Positions 9,669 through 19,271 of a DNA stretch of 64,000 nt are shown here, piece by piece (the stretch's first letter is position 1; each line of letters starts with the position of its first letter). The stretch lies in assembly GCF_019218265.1 (NCBI RefSeq), contig NZ_JAHUZE010000001.1, positions 496,001 to 560,000 on the forward strand, given 5' to 3'. The notes beneath the pieces are model-generated. The model saw only the letters and a list, made by a program, of their open reading frames with translations. It was not told the DNA's origin and made no database searches. Source of the stretch: Maritimibacter dapengensis (GTDB lineage Bacteria > Pseudomonadota > Alphaproteobacteria > Rhodobacterales > Rhodobacteraceae). The position numbers were made by a program, and so were the translations under genes.

Positions 9669-10853
9669 ATGATCCCGTCCGTTCTGCCGACCTATGCGCG
9701 CGCGAAACTGAACTTCTCCCGGGGAGAGGGCAGTTGGTTGATGACCGAGGATGGGGGCCGATACCTCGACCTGGGCGCGGGGATCGCGGTGAACGCGCTG
9801 GGCCATGCCAACCCGGACCTGATCGGGGCGTTGACGGCGCAGGCGCACAAGCTCTGGCATGTCTCGAACCTCTACGAAATTCCGGGTCAGGAAAAGCTGG
9901 CGGCGAAACTGGTCGATGCGTCTTTCGCGGATACCGTGTTCTTCACCAATTCAGGCACCGAGGCCGCGGAACTCGCGATCAAGATGGCGCGTAAGTACCA
10001 CTATGACAAAGGCGCGCCGGAGCGGGTCGAGATCATCACCTTCGAGGGTTGTTTCCACGGGCGCTCCACAGGGGCAATCGCCGCGTCGGGGGCCGAGAAG
10101 ATGGTCAAGGGCTTCGGTCCCCTGATGCCGGGTTTCGTTCACCTGCCGTTCGGGGATCACGACGCTTTGCGCGCGGCGGTGAACGCGAACACGGCAGCGA
10201 TCATGGTCGAGCCGATTCAGGGCGAGGGCGGTATCCGCCCGCTGCCGGATCAGTGTCTCAAGGGGTTGCGCGATCTGTGCGACGAGCACGGCATCCTGCT
10301 GATCCTCGATGAGGTGCAATGCGGGATCGGGCGGACCGGGAAACTGTTCGCCCATGAATGGGCCGGGATCACGCCGGACATCCTCATGAGCGCCAAGGGT
10401 ATTGGTGGGGGCTTCCCGCTCGGTGCCGTGCTTGCCACCGAAGAGGCGGCCTCCGGCATGACGGTCGGCACGCATGGTTCGACCTATGGCGGCAACCCGC
10501 TTGGCATGGCGGTGGGGTCCAAATTGATCGATATCGTCGGGAGCGACCGTTTCCTCGCCGAGGTGAACCGGAAAGCCGGCGCGCTGCGTCAGAAGCTTGA
10601 AGGTTTGGTCGCGGCGCATCCGGACGTGTTCGAAACGGTGCGGGGCGTCGGGTTGATGATCGGCCTGAAGTGCAGGCCTGAGGTCACGGCGGCAAATTTC
10701 GTGAAGGCGGGATACGAGGCCGGGGTCATCACCGTTCCGGCCGCCGACAACGTGGTGCGCTTGTTGCCCGCGCTGAACATCAGCGACGGGGATATCGACG
10801 AAGGACTTGCCCGGCTCGAAATGGCCGCGACTGCCGTGAAGGAGCCGTCATGA
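9669..10853 (+). CDS. argD: acetylornithine/succinyldiaminopimelate aminotransferase
   Basis: PLP-dependent class-III aminotransferase converting N-acetylglutamate semialdehyde to N-acetylornithine; often also used for lysine synthesis. The 394 residues start at ATG 9669 after an AAGGA ribosome site (the upstream ATG at 9630 has none). Seen: [17 protein letters not shown] for phosphate binding, [15 protein letters not shown] with the PLP aspartate, and [14 protein letters not shown] with the Schiff-base lysine. The stop overlaps the argF start (ATGA), so argD-argF is an operon. Confidence 0.96.
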   Translation: MIPSVLPTYARAKLNFSRGEGSWLMTEDGGRYLDLGAGIAVNALGHANPDLIGALTAQAHKLWHVSNLYEIPGQEKLAAKLVDASFADTVFFTNSGTEAAELAIKMARKYHYDKGAPERVEIITFEGCFHGRSTGAIAASGAEKMVKGFGPLMPGFVHLPFGDHDALRAAVNANTAAIMVEPIQGEGGIRPLPDQCLKGLRDLCDEHGILLILDEVQCGIGRTGKLFAHEWAGITPDILMSAKGIGGGFPLGAVLATEEAASGMTVGTHGSTYGGNPLGMAVGSKLIDIVGSDRFLAEVNRKAGALRQKLEGLVAAHPDVFETVRGVGLMIGLKCRPEVTAANFVKAGYEAGVITVPAADNVVRLLPALNISDGDIDEGLARLEMAATAVKEPS

Positions 10854-11776
10854 CCCACTTTCTCGACATCAACCAGACAGACCCCGCCGACCTTCGGTCC
10901 ATGCTGGAGGAAGCCAAGCGGATCAAGTCCGCGCGGTCGGGCCAGCCGAAGGGCGTGAAGGATGCCGAGCTTGCGCTCGACGGCCACATGGTCGCGCTGA
11001 TCTTCGAGAAACCGTCGACCCGGACACGGGTGTCGTTCGACGTCGGCGTGCGCCAGATGGGGGGTGAGACGCTCGTCCTCACCGGCAACGAGATGCAGCT
11101 GGGCCATGGCGAGACCATCGCCGACACCGCACAGGTTCTGAGCCGGTTCGTGGACCTCATCATGATCCGGACCTTCGAGGAAGAAAAACTGATCGAACTG
11201 GCCGAGACTGCGAGCGTGCCGGTGATCAACGGGCTGACAGACCGCTCGCACCCCTGTCAGATCATGGCCGACATCATGACCTACGAGGAACATCGCGGGA
11301 CGATCGAGGGGAAGAAGGTTGTCTGGTCGGGCGATGGCAACAACGTCTGCGCGAGCTTCATCCATGCCGCCGGGCAATTGGGCTTCGACCTGACCTACAC
11401 CGGCCCCGAGCGGCTCGACCCCGAGGGGGTTTTCGTCGACGAAGCGCGGGCCAAGGGCGCAAACATCGAGATCGAGCGCGACCCGATGAAAGCGGTCGAG
11501 GGCGCGGACCTCGTGGTGACGGACACCTGGGTGTCGATGCATGACGCGCTGTCGACCCGCGAGCGGCGTCACAACATATTGCGCCCCTACCAGGTGAACG
11601 ACCACCTGATGGCGGCGGCCAACGAGGATGCGCTGTTCATGCATTGTCTGCCGGCGCATCGCGGCGAGGAAGTGACCGACAGCATCATGGACGGCCCGCA
11701 ATCGGTGATCTTCGACGAGGCCGAGAACCGGCTTCACGCGCAGAAAGCCATCATGCGCTGGTGCCTCGGGCGCTGA
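10850..11776 (+). CDS. argF: ornithine carbamoyltransferase
   Basis: Transfers the carbamoyl group (made by CarAB) to ornithine, giving citrulline. It has 308 residues, the normal length. Seen: the carbamoyl-phosphate loop [24 protein letters not shown], and the ornithine-side [13 protein letters not shown] with the catalytic cysteine. The start overlaps the argD stop by four bases, implying translational coupling. A series of hairpins follows at 11790-11883. Confidence 0.97.
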   Translation: MTHFLDINQTDPADLRSMLEEAKRIKSARSGQPKGVKDAELALDGHMVALIFEKPSTRTRVSFDVGVRQMGGETLVLTGNEMQLGHGETIADTAQVLSRFVDLIMIRTFEEEKLIELAETASVPVINGLTDRSHPCQIMADIMTYEEHRGTIEGKKVVWSGDGNNVCASFIHAAGQLGFDLTYTGPERLDPEGVFVDEARAKGANIEIERDPMKAVEGADLVVTDTWVSMHDALSTRERRHNILRPYQVNDHLMAAANEDALFMHCLPAHRGEEVTDSIMDGPQSVIFDEAENRLHAQKAIMRWCLGR

Positions 11777-11789
11777 GTTACCAAAAGGC

Positions 11790-11883
11790 GCGCGGGCAGG
11801 GCCCGCGCACAGGTTTTGCACGGCCTTTGGGCCGCGCGGCGGGGGCGCTGCCCCCGAACGGTGAAATTGCAGGCAATTTCACC
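11790..11883 (+). repeat. array of four consecutive inverted repeats after argF
   Basis: Four short hairpins lie head to tail. At 11790-11808 GCGCGGGC pairs with GCCCGCGC. At 11821-11834 CGGCC pairs with GGCCG. At 11840-11856 CGGGGGC pairs with GCCCCCG around GCT. At 11860-11883 GGTGAAATTGC pairs perfectly with GCAATTTCACC around AG, and CCCCCGGGATATTT follows at 11885. The first may terminate argDF, though its T-run (TTTT) comes a few bases late. The whole block looks like an intergenic palindromic repeat rather than a single terminator. The pairings are seen directly; the function is inferred. Confidence 0.65.
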
Positions 11884-11976
11884 GACCCCCGGGATATTTC
11901 GCGACCGGAAAGGCGATAACGGTGGTGCGCAGTCGTTGGCTTTGCCAAGCTGGCGGCAGGTAACGCGGGAGAGGCC

Positions 11977-12474
11977 ATGACCACGGCGCTGGTCGTCATA
12001 GATATGCAGGTCAGCCTGATCGAGGATGAAACGCCCGATCCGGACAGGATCATGTCGATCGTGTTCGATCTGGTCGCGCGGGCGCGCGAGGCGGGGGTGC
12101 CGGTCGTCTGGGTGACCGATGAGAACGTGACGCCCGACCCGACGCTGCACCCGGCGTTCCGTATCAAACCCGGCGAGGCGCATGTAATCAAAAGGCAGGG
12201 AAACGCCTTTGCCGACACCGCGCTGGCGGGTGAGTTGGGCGGTCGTGGGGTGGACCGGCTGGTGATCTGCGGAATGCAATCGGATCACTGTATCGCGCAG
12301 ACCGTGCGCGCGGCTCCGGCGTACGGGTTCATGGTGACGCTGGTCGAGGACGCGCACACCACGCATGATTTCGACGGGCGCGGTTTCCGTTCGGTGATCG
12401 AAACGGTCAATCGCGAGTTGGCGGTGCTGGAAGACGTGATCGTCGTCGCGTCGGAGCGGATTGCTTTCGACTAG
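11977..12474 (+). CDS. isochorismatase-family cysteine hydrolase
   Basis: A 165-residue alpha/beta cysteine hydrolase of the isochorismatase/nicotinamidase superfamily. The triad is visible: aspartate in TALVVIDMQVS (near residue 9), lysine in HVIKRQGNAFADT, and the nucleophile cysteine in ICGMQSDHCIAQT. Members hydrolyse amides, N-carbamoyl compounds or enol ethers; nothing here fixes the substrate. The length and DMQ start resemble small stand-alone members rather than nicotinamidase, and the usual metal-site histidines are not evident. It overlaps the convergent GNAT gene by four bases. Confidence 0.87.
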   Translation: MTTALVVIDMQVSLIEDETPDPDRIMSIVFDLVARAREAGVPVVWVTDENVTPDPTLHPAFRIKPGEAHVIKRQGNAFADTALAGELGGRGVDRLVICGMQSDHCIAQTVRAAPAYGFMVTLVEDAHTTHDFDGRGFRSVIETVNRELAVLEDVIVVASERIAFD

Positions 12475-13220
12475 AGCGCGAGGACCTGGGCCAGGTCTTT
12501 CGGCAGTAGGTAATGGTAGGCGACGAGGCGGCCGTCCCGAACGAGTGCGTAGACTCCGTATGGCGATGGCGCACGTGTTCGAATGTCAGCGGCGCTTTCA
12601 AGCCGCACGTCCTTGAAGGGTATGACCTGTGCCGCTGCGAAGGTTTTCACGTGTTCGGCCGCGTCTTCCAGATAGGGGCATTGCGCGGAGCGCAGGACGG
12701 TCAAGCCGGGGCCGCAGGCGGCGGCCTTGGCGGCCCAGCTGCCGCTCAACCGCGGTGCGGGGCCAGGTGCGAAGCGTTTGACCATAAGGGAAAACCCCGG
12801 CGCGGCTTCTTCGACGGTTTCATAGCCGAAATGGGCGAAGACCTCGGGTTTGGCGAGCCAGTTTCCTTTTGATGCGAGCACGGTGACGCCCTTGAAGCCG
12901 CGGACGTGCGCGGTGCGCTCGACCTCTTCCATCAGGGCGCGGGCATGGCCCTTACCTTTGGATTTACCGACCACCCAGAGGCAATGGATCGCCATGAGGT
13001 CGTCTGCATTCTCGATGGCGCGCCAGCACCGCGCGGCAGGCATGAATTCGACGAAGCCACGTTGCTTGCCGCCCAGAAGCCGCAGTTCGAGACCTTCGGA
13101 GAAGCGGGCGAGAAGCCAATCGCGCTTGGCCTGCCAAGCATGGCTTTTGCGGGCGCTCATCTTGCAGAAGAACCCGTGTTCCTCGAGCGTGTCCGGCGTG
13201 ACGGTGATGAGGTTCGACAT
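12471..13220 (-). CDS. GNAT-family N-acetyltransferase, YoaP-like
   Basis: A 249-residue protein. The N-terminal GNAT domain (about 1-145) includes the acetyl-CoA loop VGKSKGKGHARALMEEVE. A C-terminal domain (about 150-249), of the sort seen in YoaP-like proteins, includes VLRSAQCPYLEDAAEHV and the ending YHYLLPKDLAQVLAL. The start ATG 13220 is favoured by AAAGGAG seven bases upstream; the earlier ATG at 13244 overlaps that site. Acceptor unknown. Convergent with the isochorismatase gene and downstream of the sulfotransferase gene on the same strand. Confidence 0.8.
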   Translation of the reverse strand: MSNLITVTPDTLEEHGFFCKMSARKSHAWQAKRDWLLARFSEGLELRLLGGKQRGFVEFMPAARCWRAIENADDLMAIHCLWVVGKSKGKGHARALMEEVERTAHVRGFKGVTVLASKGNWLAKPEVFAHFGYETVEEAAPGFSLMVKRFAPGPAPRLSGSWAAKAAACGPGLTVLRSAQCPYLEDAAEHVKTFAAAQVIPFKDVRLESAADIRTRAPSPYGVYALVRDGRLVAYHYLLPKDLAQVLAL

Positions 13221-13277
13221 GGTGCGGCTCCTTTGCGGAACCATGTCACAGGATGGGGCGCGGGGCCTTGATCCCGC

Positions 13278-14096
13278 TCAACTCCCCAATTTTTTATGCA
13301 CCTCGTCAAGGTCGATGTCGTCGACCGGGAGCTTGTTGCCGGGATTGTCGAAGTCGTATTTGAACAATTCGAAATCCCGCCGGTAGATCTCCCACATCAG
13401 GTGCATGGAGAGGTCGTCGAAATACTCCTCGACCGGGTGCGCGCGTTCGGGGCCATGGCCTGCGGATTCGTTGAAACGCGGGATGGATTTGAGCGACACC
13501 TTCTTCGGCGTTTTCACGTTGTCGAGGACGCGTTTCATCCCGTCGTTGAAGTTCTCGGTCCAGAAGATGTGGTCATATGTCCCGCCGTTCAGAATGAAGG
13601 TCGAGACATGGCCCGACATGGCGGACCAATGGATGTCCGGGTCCATGGGGCGGCGGAAGCGGATGGTGTCGCGCGCGAACAGGAGGAAGCGGCGGAATGA
13701 TTGGATCTGGTCGAATTCGAACCCATCGTCAGGGTTGCCCACCTCGATCCCGTATTTCTGGATCAGAAGGGGGACGAGATTGCCGCGGTAGCGGTTGCCG
13801 TTACGCTGAATCCCGCAGATCTTGTCGAAAAAGGACGACAGGATACGGGTGTAGGGATTGCGCACGCACGTGAAGGCGTAACTCTTGTGCGCCTTCACGT
13901 TGCGTTCGATCTTTTTCTGGTTTTCTTCCTGCGCCCATTTGATGATGCCATCCGTCGCATCGTGGATATCGCCGTCGAAGAATTCGCCATGATCGGAGTA
14001 ATACATGATCTGCCCGATGGTCGAGCAGGCGCATTTCGGAACGACCCGATAGACCATGCTTTCACTCTCGGTCATCCAGGTGCCGGGGAAACCCAT
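13278..14096 (-). CDS. sulfotransferase family 2 protein
   Basis: A 272-residue PAPS-dependent sulfotransferase, probably acting on a carbohydrate. Seen: VPKCACSTIGQIMYY near residues 17-31, the 5'-phosphosulfate loop with the expected lysine, and CVRNPYTRILSSFFDKI (about 76-92), the 3'-phosphate motif. Residues before the loop (MTESESMVYR) allow shorter starts, but ATG 14096 is the first and plausible. It is divergent, 147 bp away, from a GT14-type glycosyltransferase, so both may modify the same surface glycan. Unlike the smaller relative at 3825-4487, its loop is intact. Confidence 0.85.
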   Translation of the reverse strand: MGFPGTWMTESESMVYRVVPKCACSTIGQIMYYSDHGEFFDGDIHDATDGIIKWAQEENQKKIERNVKAHKSYAFTCVRNPYTRILSSFFDKICGIQRNGNRYRGNLVPLLIQKYGIEVGNPDDGFEFDQIQSFRRFLLFARDTIRFRRPMDPDIHWSAMSGHVSTFILNGGTYDHIFWTENFNDGMKRVLDNVKTPKKVSLKSIPRFNESAGHGPERAHPVEEYFDDLSMHLMWEIYRRDFELFKYDFDNPGNKLPVDDIDLDEVHKKLGS

Positions 14097-14243
14097 CGTG
14101 CTGCAATAGCCTCCGTTATGCGGACCCCTCGCAAGCGCCCTTTGATCTTTCGGACGAAAAAAGCAAAGAAACTCTGTAACTTCAATGCTTCGTTACGTTA
14201 GGTATGTCAACAATGCCCGCCGAAGAGGTAAATTGGACCGCGT

Positions 14244-15821
14244 ATGGCAAAAATAGCCTTCATTTTATTGTGTCATAAAGACCCCAAGGCGATCATTGAT
14301 CAGGCGACGCGACTGACGGCGGCGGGCGACTATATCTCGATACATTTTGACGCCCGGTCGTCACGATCGGACTTCGACATGATACAGGCGGCGCTGTCGG
14401 AAAATGCGAGCGTTACCTTCGCCAAGACGCGTGTGAAGGGCGGATGGGGCGAGTGGTCTCTGGTCGAAGGCACATTGCACGCTGTCGAAGCGGCGGTCGA
14501 GGCGTTCCCGCGGGCGACGCATTTCTACATGGTGTCGGGCGATTGCATGGCGATCAAGTCGGCGGAATACGCGCATGAGTTCCTCGATGCGGACGATGTC
14601 GACTACATCGAGAGTTTCGATTTCTTCAAGTCCGACTGGATCAAGACCGGGATCAAGGAAGACCGGCTGATCTGGCGCCACTGGTTCAACGAACGCACCC
14701 AGAAATGGTTGTTCTATACCTCCATGAACCTGCAGAAGCGGCTGGGGCTCAAGCGCCGGATCCCGGCGGACATCCAGGTGCAGATCGGATCGCAATGGTG
14801 GTGCCTGAGGCGGCGCACGGTTGAATGGATACTGGAGTTCACGCGGCAGCGCCGCGACGTCATGCGCTTTTTCGCAACGACCTGGATTCCCGACGAGACG
14901 TTCTTCCAGACCCTCGTTCGCCATCTCGTGCCAGACGAAGAGATCGAAACACGAACCCTCACCTTCCTGATGTTCACCGATTACGGGATGCCGGTGACGT
15001 TCTACAACGACCACTACGACATGCTCCTGTCGCAGGATTACCTGTTCGCCCGCAAGATCAGCCCGGATGCGCATGAGCTCAAGCGGCGACTCGGGGCGCT
15101 CTATGCATCCGATACGGTTGATTTCAAGATTTCCAACGAGGGGCGCAACCTGTTCACCTTCCTGACCGGGAGGGGGCGGATCGGACAGCGGTTCGCGGAA
15201 CGCTTCTGGGAATCGGAAACCACGCTCGGGCGGGACCGCGAATTGCTGATCGTCGTGTCGAAGAAATGGCATGTGGGCAAACGGCTCCTGCAACGCCTGC
15301 GCGAAACGACGAATATCCCGGCCATCGATTATCTTTTTGACGAGGAGAGCACGCCACTCCCTGATCTCGGTGGCATTCAGGGAACGATCGAGAAACGCAC
15401 GCGGCACCGCCGGGCGTTGATGCGGATGTTGTTCGATTATTATCAGACCGACAGGTTGGCCATTGGGATGGACCCGGCGGATATCGACCTGATGAAGGAT
15501 TTTTACGCCGACCGATCCAAGACACGGCTTCTCGAGATCGAGACGAATTTCACCGACGAGTGGATCTTGGGCCATGCGCTGCGGGTGGGGCTTGCCGGCG
15601 AACGCACGCCGGAAGAGGCGATCGAACGGCTGATTCCGACGATCCGGCAGGATTTCTTCTATGAATCCGACCGCATCCGGGACGAAGGGTTCGAAGAAAC
15701 GCACATCATGCGCGAAAGCGGGACTGTCGAGGAAAATACCGAAGCCCTTGCCAAGTTCCTAACGATCCCTGAAGAAAGGGCTTTGGAGATCGCCCGTACC
15801 GAGGGCTTTTTCGGAGATTGA
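14244..15821 (+). CDS. Core-2/I-branching (GT14-type) glycosyltransferase with uncharacterised C-terminal domain
   Basis: 525 residues. The N-terminal half (1 to about 280) matches the beta-1,6-N-acetylglucosaminyltransferase/xylosyltransferase type. It has FILLCHKDPKAIIDQA, IHFDARSS, a GGWGEWSLVEGTLHAVEAA stretch, YMVSGDCMAIKS, and IPDETFFQTLVRH, the region holding the expected catalytic acid. The C-terminal half (about 290-525) includes RELLIVVSKKWHVGKRLLQRL and a long charged helical part; Rhodobacteraceae carry such an extension, probably a DUF of the 59xx series, but I cannot assign it. No signal peptide or membrane segment, so it is likely cytoplasmic. The HIT gene follows ten bases later. 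Confidence 0.82.
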   Translation: MAKIAFILLCHKDPKAIIDQATRLTAAGDYISIHFDARSSRSDFDMIQAALSENASVTFAKTRVKGGWGEWSLVEGTLHAVEAAVEAFPRATHFYMVSGDCMAIKSAEYAHEFLDADDVDYIESFDFFKSDWIKTGIKEDRLIWRHWFNERTQKWLFYTSMNLQKRLGLKRRIPADIQVQIGSQWWCLRRRTVEWILEFTRQRRDVMRFFATTWIPDETFFQTLVRHLVPDEEIETRTLTFLMFTDYGMPVTFYNDHYDMLLSQDYLFARKISPDAHELKRRLGALYASDTVDFKISNEGRNLFTFLTGRGRIGQRFAERFWESETTLGRDRELLIVVSKKWHVGKRLLQRLRETTNIPAIDYLFDEESTPLPDLGGIQGTIEKRTRHRRALMRMLFDYYQTDRLAIGMDPADIDLMKDFYADRSKTRLLEIETNFTDEWILGHALRVGLAGERTPEEAIERLIPTIRQDFFYESDRIRDEGFEETHIMRESGTVEENTEALAKFLTIPEERALEIARTEGFFGD

Positions 15822-15831
15822 GCGAGGACCG

Positions 15832-16209
15832 ATGCCTTATACCTACGACGACCAGAACATCTTCGCGAAGATCCTGCGCGGCGAAATTCCGAACGACACG
15901 GTGATGGAGACCGAGCACAGTCTCGCGTTCAACGACATTCAACCGCAGGCCCCCGTCCACGTTCTGGTCATTCCGAAGGGGGCTTTCGTGAATTACGATC
16001 ATTTCGTCGCGGACGCGAGCGACGCGGAGATCGTCGATTTTTCCCGGACGGTTCAGGCGGTGATCGAACAGCTTGAGATCGCGCCGGGCGCGGATGGGCT
16101 GGGCTACCGGCTGATCGCCAACAGCGGTGAAGCCGGAATACAGGAGGTGCCGCATCTCCATTTCCATATCCTCGGCGGCCGGGTTCTGGGACGGATGTTG
16201 CCGCGCTGA
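15832..16209 (+). CDS. HIT-family (histidine triad) nucleotide-binding protein
   Basis: A 125-residue HINT-like purine-nucleoside phosphoramidase. Seen: NIFAKILRGEIPNDTVMETE at the N-terminus, a central VLVIPKGAF strand, and the triad EVPHLHFHILGGR near the C-terminus, whose middle histidine is the nucleophile. Length and motif order are normal. It lies ten bases downstream of the glycosyltransferase gene with a GAGGA site (GAGCGAGGACCG), so it may be co-transcribed. Confidence 0.95.
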   Translation: MPYTYDDQNIFAKILRGEIPNDTVMETEHSLAFNDIQPQAPVHVLVIPKGAFVNYDHFVADASDAEIVDFSRTVQAVIEQLEIAPGADGLGYRLIANSGEAGIQEVPHLHFHILGGRVLGRMLPR

Positions 16210-16268
16210 GGCTTGTCGCCACGCGTGTGACTGATAGGATGACATGAAGCATTCCAAGAGGCCAAGAG

Positions 16269-16448
16269 ATGACGACCCAGGCACCCGAAACCAAGGTTGT
16301 GGACAAGAGAAAAGTCGCCTGTGACGGCGGCGGACCGGCTGGTGGGCACCCGCGGGTCTGGCTGACGATCCCGGAGGATGTCGGCTATGTGGAATGCGGT
16401 TATTGCGATACGAAATACGTCTATCAGGATTTCGCGAAAGACGCGTGA
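16269..16448 (+). CDS. small zinc-finger protein of the zf-CHCC type
   Basis: A 59-residue gene read directly from the sequence: [20 protein letters not shown] to the TGA at 16446-16448. It carries the C-x(7)-H-x(15)-C-x(2)-C pattern in [13 protein letters not shown] and [12 protein letters not shown], the zf-CHCC fold also found in the NDUFS6 accessory subunit of complex I. In alphaproteobacteria such proteins are short and free-standing; complex I assembly is inferred only from that homology. An AAGAG site precedes the ATG. It lies 59 bp after HIT and 24 bp before polA. Confidence 0.88.
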   Translation: MTTQAPETKVVDKRKVACDGGGPAGGHPRVWLTIPEDVGYVECGYCDTKYVYQDFAKDA

Positions 16449-16472
16449 TCCGGTGATGGGTCGGGGGGTGAG

Positions 16473-19271
16473 ATGACATTCGGCAAAGGGTGCCATCTGC
16501 ACCTCATCGACGGTTCGGCCTTCATCTTCCGGGCGTACCACGCGTTGCCGCCATTGACGCGGAAATCCGACGGCTTGCCGATCGGGGCGGTGGCCGGTTT
16601 CTGCAACATGCTGTTCAAAACGGTCGAGGATAATCAGGGCCCCGACGCGCCGACGCATGTCGCGGTGATTTTCGATTATTCGGGCAAGTCGTTCCGAAAC
16701 GACATCTATGATCTGTACAAGGCCAATCGTCCGCCCGCGCCGGAAGACCTCGTGCCGCAGTTTCCCCTGACCCGTGACGCGACCCGCGCGTTCAACATCG
16801 CCTGCATCGAGCAGGAGGGGTTCGAGGCGGACGACATCATCGCCACCTATGCCCGTCAGGCCCGCGAAGCAGGGGGGCGGGTTACGATCATCTCGTCCGA
16901 CAAGGACCTGATGCAGCTTGTGGGTGGCGGCGTCGAGATGCTGGACGCGATGAAGAACAAGCGGATCGGGATCGAGGGTGTCGAAGAAAAATTCGGCGTC
17001 GGCCCGGACCGGGTGGTGGATGTGCAGGCGCTCGCTGGCGACAGCGTGGACAACGTGCCGGGCGCGCCGGGGATCGGGATCAAGACCGCAGCACTTCTGA
17101 TCAACGAGTTTGGCGACCTCGATACGCTCCTTGAACGAGCCGAAGAGATCAAGCAACCGAAGCGCCGCGAGACGCTGATCGAAAAGGCAGACCAGATTCG
17201 CATGAGCCGTGAGCTCGTGACGTTGGACGACCATGTGCCGGTCGAAGAAGGGCTGGACGCCTTCGAGCTGCGCGAACCCGAGGCTGAGACGCTTCTGCCG
17301 TTCCTCGCATCGATGGAGTTCCGTTCGTTGTCGAAGCGGATCGCGGACCGGATGGGCGTGGAGCCTGTGGTGATCCCGGAGCCTGCTGCGGCTGAGGATG
17401 CCGGCGGCGAGGAGCCGGAATGGCCGGAGATCGACCCCGAGAAATATGAGTGGGTCAAGGACGACGCGGCGCTCGGCCGCTGGATCGACCTGATCCGCGA
17501 ACGCGGCTATGTCGCGGTCGATACGGAGACCACCTCGCTCAATGAAATGCAGGCGGAACTCGTGGGCATATCGCTCGCCGTGATACCCGGAGAGGCGTGT
17601 TATATCCCGCTCACGCACAAGACCGGCGAAAGTGGTGACCTGTTTGGATCGGGCGACCGCGCCGAAGGCCAGATGGAGACGGAGGCCGTGCTGGAAGCGT
17701 TGAAGCCGGTGCTCGAAGATCCGTCGATCCTCAAAATTTTCCAGAATGCGAAATACGACTGCAAGCTGTTTCGCCGCTACGGCGTCTGGGTCACACCGAT
17801 CGACGACACGATGCTCATGTCCTATGCGCTTCATTCCGGGCTGCACAACCACGGGATGGACGCGTTGTCGGACCGCTACCTCGGCCATACGCCGATCCCG
17901 ATCAAGGATTTGCTGGGGACCGGGAAAAGCGCGATCACCTTCGATTACGTCAAGATCGAGGATGCGGTGAAATACGCCGCCGAGGATGCCGATATCACGC
18001 TGAGACTCTGGCATACCTTCAAGCCCAGGCTGCACCGCGCAAAGGTGACGACTGTCTACGAGACGCTGGAACGCCCGTTGTCGCCTGTGCTGGCCACGAT
18101 GGAGATGAACGGGGTGCAGGTGGACCGTGACGTGCTGTCGCGCATGTCCAACGCCTTCGCGCAGAAGATGGCTGGTCTGGAAGCAGAGATACACGAATTG
18201 GCTGGTGAAAGCTTCAACGTCGGGAGCCCGGCGCAGCTTGGTGAAATCCTGTTCGAGAAGATGGGTTTCGAAGGGGGGAAGAAAGGCAAGACCGGCAAGT
18301 ATTCGACCCCAGCCGACGTGCTCGAAGACCTCGCCGCCCAGCACGACCTGCCCGCCCGCGTGCTCGACTGGCGGCAGTTGTCGAAGCTGAAGTCGACCTA
18401 TACCGATGCCCTTCAGACGCATATCGACCCGGATACGGGACGGGTTCACACCTCCTATATTCAGACCGGGGCGAATACCGGGCGGCTCGCCTCGACCGAT
18501 CCGAACCTTCAGAACATTCCGGTGCGTAGCGAAGAGGGCCGGCGTATCCGCGAAGCGTTCGTCGCGCCAGAGGGCAAACGGCTCCTGTCGCTCGACTACA
18601 GCCAGATCGAGCTTCGTATCCTTGCCCATGTCGCGGGGATCGAGAGCATGAAGCAGGCGTTCCGCGACGGCGAGGACATCCACGCGGCCACGGCGAGCGA
18701 AATGTTCGACGTGCCTCTGGACGAGATGACGCCCGATGTGAGGCGGCAGGCCAAGGCGATCAATTTCGGCGTGATCTACGGGATTTCAGGCTTCGGTCTC
18801 GCGCGAAACCTCAGGATCGAACGCAAGCAAGCGCAGGGGTTCATCGACCGCTATTTCGAGAAATATCCGGGCATCAAGGAATACATGGACGAGACCGTGG
18901 CCTTTGCAAAGGAACACCAGCGTGTCGAGACGCTGTTCGGGCGCGTGATCCATACGCCGGAAATCAACGCCAAAGGGCCGCACGCCGGTTTCGCGAAGCG
19001 GGCCGCGATCAATGCGCCGATTCAGGGCACGGCGGCGGACATCATTCGGCGGGCCATGATCCGAATGCCTGACGCGATCGAAGCACTCCCCGTCAAGATG
19101 CTGCTCCAGGTCCATGACGAATTGATCTTCGAAGTCGACGAGGCCGCTGTGGACGACGTGATCCCCGTCATCCGTGAGGTCATGGAGGGTGCGTCGAACC
19201 CGGCCGTTAAGCTCGACGTACCGCTCGTCGTCGATGCGGGGCAGGGCGCGAACTGGGCCGAAGCGCACTAG
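16473..19271 (+). CDS. polA: DNA polymerase I
   Basis: Repair and Okazaki-fragment polymerase of 932 residues with all three domains. The 5'-3' exonuclease comes first (LIDGSAFIFRAYHALPPLTR; DNVPGAPGIGIKTA helix-hairpin region). A proofreading 3'-5' exonuclease begins at about residue 347 (VAVDTETTSLNEM, with the metal-binding D-x-E pair kept). The polymerase shows motif A DYSQIELRILAHVAG (about 708), motif B RRQAKAINFGVIYGISGFG, and motif C LLQVHDELIFEV (about 880). The stop overlaps the convergent ArsR gene stop by four bases. No missing residues noticed. Confidence 0.98.
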   Translation: MTFGKGCHLHLIDGSAFIFRAYHALPPLTRKSDGLPIGAVAGFCNMLFKTVEDNQGPDAPTHVAVIFDYSGKSFRNDIYDLYKANRPPAPEDLVPQFPLTRDATRAFNIACIEQEGFEADDIIATYARQAREAGGRVTIISSDKDLMQLVGGGVEMLDAMKNKRIGIEGVEEKFGVGPDRVVDVQALAGDSVDNVPGAPGIGIKTAALLINEFGDLDTLLERAEEIKQPKRRETLIEKADQIRMSRELVTLDDHVPVEEGLDAFELREPEAETLLPFLASMEFRSLSKRIADRMGVEPVVIPEPAAAEDAGGEEPEWPEIDPEKYEWVKDDAALGRWIDLIRERGYVAVDTETTSLNEMQAELVGISLAVIPGEACYIPLTHKTGESGDLFGSGDRAEGQMETEAVLEALKPVLEDPSILKIFQNAKYDCKLFRRYGVWVTPIDDTMLMSYALHSGLHNHGMDALSDRYLGHTPIPIKDLLGTGKSAITFDYVKIEDAVKYAAEDADITLRLWHTFKPRLHRAKVTTVYETLERPLSPVLATMEMNGVQVDRDVLSRMSNAFAQKMAGLEAEIHELAGESFNVGSPAQLGEILFEKMGFEGGKKGKTGKYSTPADVLEDLAAQHDLPARVLDWRQLSKLKSTYTDALQTHIDPDTGRVHTSYIQTGANTGRLASTDPNLQNIPVRSEEGRRIREAFVAPEGKRLLSLDYSQIELRILAHVAGIESMKQAFRDGEDIHAATASEMFDVPLDEMTPDVRRQAKAINFGVIYGISGFGLARNLRIERKQAQGFIDRYFEKYPGIKEYMDETVAFAKEHQRVETLFGRVIHTPEINAKGPHAGFAKRAAINAPIQGTAADIIRRAMIRMPDAIEALPVKMLLQVHDELIFEVDEAAVDDVIPVIREVMEGASNPAVKLDVPLVVDAGQGANWAEAH

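Noticed and set aside
14361-15704. 447-codon frame opposite the glycosyltransferase gene
   Set aside because: Fully inside the GT14 gene on the other strand and rich in basic and proline residues; shadow frame.
16104-18683. 859-codon open frame on the minus strand inside polA
   Set aside because: It lies antisense to all polA motifs and its translation is Arg/His/Val-rich without any recognisable domain; a shadow of high-GC third-position bias.
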